64,000 nucleotides of DNA, from the NCBI GenBank assembly GCA_014529385.2, contig CM043958.1:78542669-78606668 (forward strand), in the 5' to 3' direction. The notes beneath the pieces are model-generated. The model did not search any database, was not told the DNA's origin, and saw only the letters and a list, made by a program, of their open reading frames with translations. The first letter of the stretch is position 1. Every line of letters starts with the position of its first letter. The position numbers and the translations under genes are program-made. Positions 57,826 through 64,000 of this stretch are shown piece after piece. The DNA comes from Adiantum capillus-veneris (taxonomy: Eukaryota > Streptophyta > Polypodiopsida > Polypodiales > Pteridaceae).

Positions 57826-57827
<2 letters not shown>
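57595..57827 (+). other. 3' flank of the prenyltransferase
   Basis: AT-rich, no ORF; probably 3' UTR. No perfect AATAAA was seen nearby; polyadenylation position unknown. Confidence 0.4.

Positions 57828-57861
<34 letters not shown>
57828..57861. repeat. (CT)17 microsatellite
   Basis: Uninterrupted CT run. Confidence 0.95.
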
Positions 57862-57864
<3 letters not shown>

Positions 57865-58401
57865 AGGTACGAGGATCAGAGATGCCTGGGTTTGTTTCTG
57901 CTCGAGCTGCGCAGACTCAGAGAGAGCCTGATGAGAGGAAAGGCCAGCCAGTCTCAGAGACACATCACAAACTTCTTTAGAGCAGACACTGACACTGGAC
58001 ACCCGGAGGAGCTACTACCACAACAGATCTTGTCGCCTCACACCAGAGGCACATTGATCGACTGAGCGACTGAGTTTGGGAGATCCAGACGCCCACGATT
58101 GTGGAGGACTACACAACATCGACGGAGGCTACTTCAGAGGATTTGGATCACTTTGGCCCGACATGCACGACGCTCGGTCAGACTGCTAACCATGGAGGAG
58201 ATGCTGGATCTCTTGTGACTTGTGATTTAGCTATCCCGGCTAGCTGCTTAGTTCACACCTGCCAGCTTAGGATTTCATAGTATTTATATTTTATCATTTT
58301 GTCATTTCATTTTGTTACTCTGACTTTGTATATATCCACTACATTGTAACGCTCTGGTCTCATAGGTCATTTTGGCCTTTTGAAGACATTAATATAACAT
58401 T

Positions 58402-58404
<3 letters not shown>
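57862..58404 (+). other. GC-richer segment between two (CT)n tracts, unassigned
   Basis: The first ~350 bp are GC-richer than the neighbours, with an open frame to about 58,065 but no known domain. The last ~150 bp are AT-rich (TTGTATATATCC, then TTAATATAACATTTC). The segment starts and ends against CT runs, which would fit a retroposed unit with a (TC)n tail, but no target duplication was found. Confidence 0.3.

Positions 58405-58444
<40 letters not shown>
58405..58444. repeat. (TC)20 microsatellite
   Basis: Uninterrupted TC run. Confidence 0.95.
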
Positions 58445-58447
<3 letters not shown>

Positions 58448-59689
58448 TTTGGCTTGTCACGCACGTGCACGTATGCCTTGCATGCAGCAGTGTAAAAGCT
58501 GTATCAAAAACAGCAGTTTTGTGTATGTGTGTATCTACATGCCTGCATGCATGGATGTACATTGTATGGCACTTAGTAAAGAACCAATAAACATGCATGC
58601 GCACATGTTCTTATTTGTGTAAGAACTTTTCATGTGAATATGAATGTTTCGGTCTGTGTATGCCATGTTAAATTAAGTCAGTGGATTGTGATGGATGTTG
58701 GATTTCATCATGTGTATGCATTTGGCCAGTTGCGCTCGCAAGAGCATGTATTGATACATGAAGCTTCACATGCATGGTCTCATTGAGTTTGGTGAATCAA
58801 GGCGCATGGGTGGACACTCTTAAGGGGGAAGCAGAACCTTAGCAGGTATTGTTTTGGACAGCATTAAGTGCACCACACTGATTGTTTAGGTCTTTCGATA
58901 AGGCAGTAGATATTTTTTAGGTGTTGAGATCTAATTTGAAGAGATAGATATGGGTATATTGTATGAAGTGAATTGCTCAGCGATGGAATATTGACTTGGG
59001 CTGTATGCAAATTGGTTAGACAAAGAACTCAGAAAACAATCAGAAGGGAAGATACTGCGATTCGAGTGTCTCACAAAAAGTACGTTTTCTGTTAAAAAAA
59101 GTTTCTGAAGCTGACAGGTTTTTGGAAAGCATGAAGAAATTGTAAGGCTTTTCGTCTTCTTTCACATTTCCAAGCATTTTCCAGATTCAGCAGACTGGAA
59201 GGTGTCCTGGAAGACTGCATGTACAATGTCTTGTCAGCATTCTATATGCCTGTTGGGTTCACATTAGAGGTACATGTGTAGCTCGCTGTGTGCTGCTTAG
59301 CCATCTTATTTGAAGTTTAGTGCACAGAGTGTACCTATGCCTGAATAGGCAGGTTATGTAGGAGCTTTTTGTCTGCCTCAAGCAGAAGTTGTACCAGTGC
59401 GTCCTCTCACCTTTATATTACTGAAAGCTTGACATTGAATGAGCTTCCAGCATGGCATAAGGTGCAAAATCATTTTCTTTTCTCTGTGTGGAACCTGTGC
59501 TCAACTTGAGCTACTTTTGAAGAGATTCAAGATCAGGGCTTTGGTTCGTAGCTCATCTTTACTGCATTAGCGTAAAACAGCCACAAACTCATTATCATCA
59601 GATGCAAAGCAAGGGCTTAGGCGCTCGTTTGGCCCACTCAAGGCACGAAAGTTTGTTTGTCAGGGGGTGTTGCATAAAGACTTCTTGCT
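58445..59689. other. intergenic, nothing recognised
   Basis: Contains GCATG-rich short repeats (about 58,480-58,605). No coding or RNA gene was recognised. Confidence 0.45.
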
Positions 59690-60430
59690 AGGCAACGCCC
59701 AGGATGCGGTCTCTTGGAATCGATCAATCGCATGACACACACATAGACATGGAGATGAAGGCCAAGAAACTTCAGGCGGTTTTCAACAAATGCAGGGGCG
59801 AGGGATTATCTCAAAATGTAGTGCAGTTGTGGGAGGAAATGCCCAGCAAAGGGCTGGTCAAAGAAAGCCTGGTGGACTGTTTTTGATGGATGCAATAGAA
59901 GGGCATCTTGCAAATGCAATTACTTTTTTCAATCTAAATGCACGTGGTCTCTTGGATCTAATGGATGAGGGCCAAGTGTATGAGGAGGTGCTCCAAGGGA
60001 CGAATAACAAGTGCAAGTCTTTTTAACCAGGCAATGAAAAAAACCAGGATGATGTTATTGTCTGATCATGCTCCTATTTTGAGGTTCTTGTCAAAAATGG
60101 GGAAATGTGAAGCTTGAAAAGGTCACCTCCGATAAAGAATAGCTAGACAAATGTAATGGTGCAGGCAGCATATGTCTATGTCTTAGTATTATTTCTGCAG
60201 CTCTTGGTGCACACGGGGAGGTAGAAAAACATTGAGTGCGTGAGAAGCAGGGCCAGGAAGCTTCTTTCGGCGAATGCGGATGAAGGGTTTCTCTCTAAAT
60301 GTAGTTTCTTGGACTGCACATACAGGACGATATACTCAGGAAGCTCTGGGTAGTTTACAGAGAATGCAGAGCGAGGTTTTCTATAGATGTGGTCTCTTGG
60401 ACTCGACTTATTGGAGGCATAGTTACCAGG
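59690..60430 (+). pseudogene. PPR-protein remnant
   Basis: Scattered pentatricopeptide-like helices in several frames: FNKCRGEGLSQNVVQLWEEM (about 59,785-59,845), FFRRMRMKGFSLNVVSWTA (about 60,262-60,318), YTQEALGSLQRMQ (about 60,330-60,370) and, one frame over, FSIDVVSWTRLIGG (about 60,378-60,419). The spacing of NVVSWT/DVVSWT (about 87 bp, 29-30 codons) is near one PPR unit. PPR proteins bind organellar RNA. Stops and shifts between units make this a relic. Confidence 0.7.
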
Positions 60431-60689
60431 AAACTCCATTTCGGGGCCTATCAGATTGGAAACTCCGTTTCCGAAGTCCCTTGTTTCTCTTTTCCATTTT
60501 TCCGTTTCTATAGGGAGTTCCAACGTTTTATACACGATATACCTATAAAAAGCTGTGTCTATGTCACAATCTTTGTCACCTCCAAGACGAGAATCCAACA
60601 CGACACACGAGAGAATCACTTAAAATACTTCAAAACTTAAAATTGCAATTCAATTTTGGTCGACACGGCTTGACGTAGTTCCGTCCGTG

Positions 60690-61140
60690 CCCAGAGAGAT
60701 TGACCCCAAAGAATGGCGCCCCTTTCAGTATGTCTTTTATATTAATGCTCGAGCAAAGTACAACTCCCGAAGGGGTCCTCTACTCTCAAACTCTGCGTCC
60801 AGATACTTTGAAGAGTGAGGTCCCTTGGGCTCCTTTTATTCTTACAAGGGATGCCAAAACTAGAGCCCCAAGAGCAGTTAAACTTAAAAGCAATGTAATC
60901 CCAAAAGCCATTGGTTCCTGAAAAGTTGCAAAAAGTCACCAACGCAATTTGCGCAATTCCGTACAGCAGCCACGTCAGCTTGCCAACGCGTTTTGCGAGA
61001 GTCCGTATTGTTGCCACGTCATCAATCTGTCGTACAGTCTTCCACGTCATCTGCGGTACAATCTTCTGCCACGTCATCTACTGTGGTGTGTGTGCACGGG
61101 CAGTACTGCCACGTCATAATATCCCCCTTTTGAAAGAATT
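60690..61140 (-). repeat. possible LTR end (minus strand) with five ACGT motifs
   Basis: On the minus strand AAAAGGGGGATATTA (61,118-61,134) looks like a polypurine tract and is followed by TGACGTGGCAG, a possible LTR start. Five copies of (G/T)CCACGTCA lie at 60,969, 61,013, 61,041, 61,068 and 61,108. The inner LTR boundary is not determined. It could be the 3' LTR of the gag relic at 61.9-62.6 kb. Confidence 0.45.
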
Positions 61141-61295
61141 GTAATCGCCCTCGATTACGCTTGCAAAATCAGACATAAGCCAGAAACCAGTTCAATAGAC
61201 ATTCACTCTAAGTACCGACGCACTAGATGACACAAATCCAACACTTGTACAAAGATGACAATCACGTCACATCACATTCATATCACATCACATAG

Positions 61296-61600
61296 GATCT
61301 AGGACTGTGATTCTTGGCGACGTATTTAGCAATCGCATCTAGATCCGCACCGGACCTCACTGATGTAGATTAACTAATCCCATATCGCGATCACGTCCAT
61401 GGATTCAGTTTTGATCTAGGAGCATGATTCCTGGCAATGTATTTAATAACCGCATCTAGATCTATCCCATATCTCACTGATCTCGGATTGATTAATCCCA
61501 TATTCCGATCATGTCCATAGATTTCTGCACTCCAGCATTGTCGTGTGCGAGTGATTGTTCCATCTGTACTTCAGCACTGTTGTGTGCGAGTAATCATTTC
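61296..61600. repeat. diverged tandem repeats (about 116 bp, then about 36 bp)
   Basis: Block 61,296-61,411 (GATCTAGGACTGTGATTC..., GCATCTAGATC..., TTAATC..CATA) recurs at 61,412-61,527 with moderate divergence. A shorter pair follows around GCA(T/C)TGT(C/T)GTGTGCGAGT (about 61,534 and 61,570). Confidence 0.8.
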
Positions 61601-61939
61601 CGGGGATCCCAATCTTCAATCATTCAGTCCTAGTTGTGTGGCCATCTCATCTTGCAAGAACTCTTGATGCGCTCACGATAGTTCCATTGAATCAGTCGTG
61701 ATTCAAAATTCCTGATTCAATATTAGGTTCATTCGGGAGCTGTCACTCATCATCTCATTCTTAATCCTGTTATCTATTCACAAATAGCAGGATCTTCCAT
61801 AAAACAATAGTTTCATACTTACATCAAAATCATCTTCAAAAAGTTCTATTTTGTTCATAAAGCAAAATAATGCTAGTTCATCCATAATTTTCTATCTAAT
61901 ATCTGTTCTGGAACGAGTATCTCCTCGCTCTGTTCTATT

Positions 61940-62645
61940 TCCGATCTGTCAACCATTTTCATTCTTGTGCCTTCTTGGGGTACTGGGCAAAGATATGTCC
62001 TTGTACTCCACATTCAAAACATTTTCTTGCTTTGAAATATTCATCTCTCTGTTCTTCTGTCAGTCGAGATCGTGTATCTCTATGTCGTCTGTTTCTGTTC
62101 TGACTTGTCGAAGGTTCATTTGGTGGGTATCCGAATGTGTAGCAAATCCCAGCTTCGCATGTCCCATCAAATGTTGTATGGACTCGGACTTCTTTTTAAG
62201 ACAATAGTCTCGGATCTCTTTAGGAAGTCCACAACAGAACTGTTTAATGTGCTCCTTAAAATTGATCTTCTTAAAGGATGAAGCAAGTAAGAAGACATTC
62301 CAAAATCTCTCACATAAGAATCAAAGATTCTGTCTTGACCATCCGAATATGGTTCCAATTAGTAATCACATCTCGCTCGTATTCTTGTGTGAGCATGAAG
62401 AAATAAAGAGTTTCTTAAATTTCAACCACTTTCTAAGTGCTTGTTTCCTTAACAAAAGAGTGGACCACCATGTCCGTGCATTGCGTTTCAGAAAGGATGC
62501 TGCCCGTCTAATCTTGGAGTGGTCTGTATAGCGGCCTCCAGAAAATGCTATATCAAACTATTGGATAAAGGCTAAAGCCTTGGGAACATCTTGAAACCCT
62601 GAAAAGTACTCAAACTTTACTGCTTGTCCTCCCTCTTTGAGTTCT
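61940..62645 (-). pseudogene. gypsy gag relic, minus strand
   Basis: Read leftwards and across frames: KALAFIQ*FDIAFSGG, then KIRRAASFLKRNARTWWSTLL (about 62,520-62,450), the retrotransposon gag core, then FKKLF. Then FCCGLPKEIRDYCLKKK (about 62,240-62,190), a basic Arg/Asn-rich stretch (about 62,120-62,080) and a zinc knuckle KCFECGVQGHIFAQY (about 62,030-61,985) whose last cysteine is tyrosine. No protease or RT follows. Confidence 0.8.
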
Positions 62646-63035
62646 TTGGCCTTTTGCCCTTGTCGTCGAGAAAATCATATTGATTGGCTCTGTAAACATG
62701 CTTCCTTTTTGAATAAAACATATGATCTTTCCGTCGTTTCTTGCTGTCACATGCACATCTAACCCTATGTGCATGTGGACAAGCTACTTCATGACAAGGG
62801 TTCAGTTAGCTTAGGAAGGGTTCTGGCACCTTTGTGAGTCTGTTCGCATGCCGTGCATGTCCAGGCACTTAGAGTTGCATTTCCTCTGGTTGCACACAGC
62901 ATGATCATCATATAACAGTCAATACCCATCGGGAGCATTTTACAGCGCATAGAACCCATTTTTCCTATTTTAGTCATTTTCCACTTATTATTAATAAGTG
63001 ACTTTGTAGGGAAACTGGGTAGGGAAAATCTTGCA

Positions 63036-63240
63036 AGTGACTATATAAGAAAAGCTAGCGCTAGCATTATTTGGCAGAAGAGGCAGCAGGAGTCCACCCA
63101 CTCACAGTGCACCTTCTCATCAAGACCAGCATTTTGGCATCAGATCAGCCATGGCGTTTTCAGCAGATGCAGATCAGCCTTGGCGTTTTGTAGACAGTAG
63201 ATTAACCCTGGCGTTTTTGCAAGCAACAGATCCATAGTTA
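63036..63240 (+). other. TATA-containing segment with a tripled motif
   Basis: CTATATAAG at 63,042-63,050 is followed, about 100 bp on, by three imperfect ~33-bp repeats with TGGCGTTTT cores (about 63,151, 63,181 and 63,210). An ATG at 63,151 opens a 28-codon frame ending TAG near 63,237. It could be a promoter and leader of an unknown transcript or an LTR piece. No product was recognised. Confidence 0.3.
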
Positions 63241-63242
63241 CA

Positions 63243-63320
63243 TGGGACGGCGGATCGGGGTCGGGGTCAGGGACGGGGACGGGGGGCAAAAGTCAGGAAA
63301 CGGGGACGAGGGTCGGAACG
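63243..63320 (+). repeat. G-rich tract, quadruplex-prone
   Basis: Multiple GGGG/GGG runs separated by 1-8 bases (GGTCGGGGTCAGGGACGGGG and onward), all on the plus strand, arranged as loose repeats of (C)GGGGAC/GGGGTC. Confidence 0.85.
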
Positions 63321-63659
63321 GCAAAAAAAAGAGTTTTTTTGGCATTTTTTGACCTACAAATATGCCACACACACAGAGCATCACTTTGACCACAAATTTA
63401 CACTAAATAGAGCAAAGAACACGAGTTATATAGGCGCAAATTGCTAATAAAACATCGATGGATACAAAATGAAAAGTGCATGCCACAAGGGCTCAAAAAG
63501 GACTTAGGACAAGCCTCAAGGATAACAAAAAGTACAAAGGGCTAGGTAGTAGGTAGACTCTAGAGGAGTAGACTCTAGACTCGAGAGTGATCAATGATCA
63601 TCAAATTCAGGAAGTGCTCGCCTACTGAATCTCCATATCGTCGTCGTAGTCGAGGTCGT
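63321..63659. other. 3' flank of the hAT-like gene
   Basis: AT-rich, with stops in all frames and a short TAGACTCTAGAGGAGTAGACTCTAGACTC duplication near 63,553-63,582. Probably 3' non-coding sequence. Confidence 0.35.
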
Positions 63660-64000
63660 CAACGACATATGAGGCCTCGCGAGGCTCGCATTGAGGCTCG
63701 AAGTCCTCATCTAGCTCCTCCAAAAGTGTCTCGGCCATAGATGGATTCTCTTGTGCCATCTCCCACTTAGTGAGGGATCTGCCTTGTGTGTGACGCTCTT
63801 GGCAAGCATGTGCAAGTTAGCGCTCACAAACACCAAATCATTGGCCCTCTGGACCCGAAGGCGATTCCTCTTCTTAGAGGCAATGTGGCTGTACACACTC
63901 CATAGTTGCTCCAAGCAACTAGTGGCACATGCTTGGCTAAGGACACGAACAGCCAAGCGCTACAAATGTGGGCCATCTCCTCCATAGTCCTCCCAACACA
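63660..64000 (-). pseudogene. hAT-type transposase C-terminal (dimerisation) domain, truncated by window edge
   Basis: Minus strand from 64,000: WEDYGGDGPHL, a TAG at about 63,960, then RLAVRVLSQACATSCLEQLW and SHIASKKRNRLRVQRANDLVFV. This order (LA.RVLSQ...S..E..WS...HI.SKKRNRL....ANDLV) is the C-terminal dimerisation region of plant hAT transposases and domesticated relatives. The reading frame ends at 63,711, and an acidic D/E-rich tail in another frame follows (EELDEDFEP, DDLDYDDDMEIQ, to about 63,628). The rest lies beyond the window, so autonomy cannot be judged. The internal TAG suggests a pseudogene unless it is a sequencing error. Confidence 0.8.

Noticed and set aside
57862-58065. 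Open frame continuing after the (CT)n tract as a gene
   Set aside because: Short, arginine/glutamine-rich, no known domain and its start lies in microsatellite-derived Ser/Leu sequence.
60700-60730. TGGCGCCCCTTTC near 60,711 as a primer-binding site
   Set aside because: Only the first seven or eight bases fit a tRNA complement and no LTR end adjoins it convincingly.

Overview
This is nuclear DNA from a land plant with a large, retrotransposon-rich genome. The evidence is plant-type Ty1/copia and Ty3/gypsy elements with chromodomain-type polyproteins, initiator-Met-tRNA primer sites, PPR-protein remnants and long (CT)n/(CA)n tracts. The species cannot be read from the sequence. The PPR wording and overall character would suit a fern or other seedless plant, but that is a guess. 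Only one host gene looks intact: a cis-prenyltransferase at 55,948-57,594. No tRNA, rRNA or CRISPR was seen.

Layout. 1.3-10.2 kb: a decayed minus-strand Ty3/gypsy element. Its gag-pol is riddled with stops, its leader holds ~285-bp repeats, its primer site resembles the tRNA-Asp type, and one LTR is recognisable. 10.4-13.6 kb: a second minus-strand gag-protease relic, split by a solo LTR (10,536-12,171, duplication CACTG). 16.0-18.6 kb: copia copy A, an internal-deletion derivative (duplication GATAA). 19.8-26.7 kb: a graveyard of unrelated copia and gypsy fragments in both orientations. 26.7-36.7 kb: copia copy D, split by a complete 8.9-kb chromovirus (27,622-36,532, duplication GGGAG). 37.4-39.9 kb: a small LTR element without pol (duplication AAGGC/AAGAC).

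40.9-55.4 kb is a nest. A partly tandem-duplicated pseudogene of the spliceosomal DEAH-box helicase PRP22/DHX8 (RD-rich region, S1 domain, linker) was split by a second chromovirus. That chromovirus then received copia B in its 5' LTR (about 41,845-46,426) and copia C, inverted, in its 3' LTR (49,447-54,067, duplication ATAGA). The cis-prenyltransferase follows at once, with a compound (CT)n(CA)n microsatellite in its upstream region. 57.6-64.0 kb holds (CT)n tracts, PPR relics, an LTR-like block with five bZIP-type ACGT motifs, a gypsy gag relic, a G-rich tract and the C-terminal end of a hAT-type transposase cut by the window edge.

The cis-prenyltransferase is the main functional candidate. 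It has all the catalytic motifs but carries about 240 extra residues between two of them. The rest is dead or dying mobile DNA whose insertion order can be read from target-site duplications. All alignments here were made by eye; divergence figures are hand counts.
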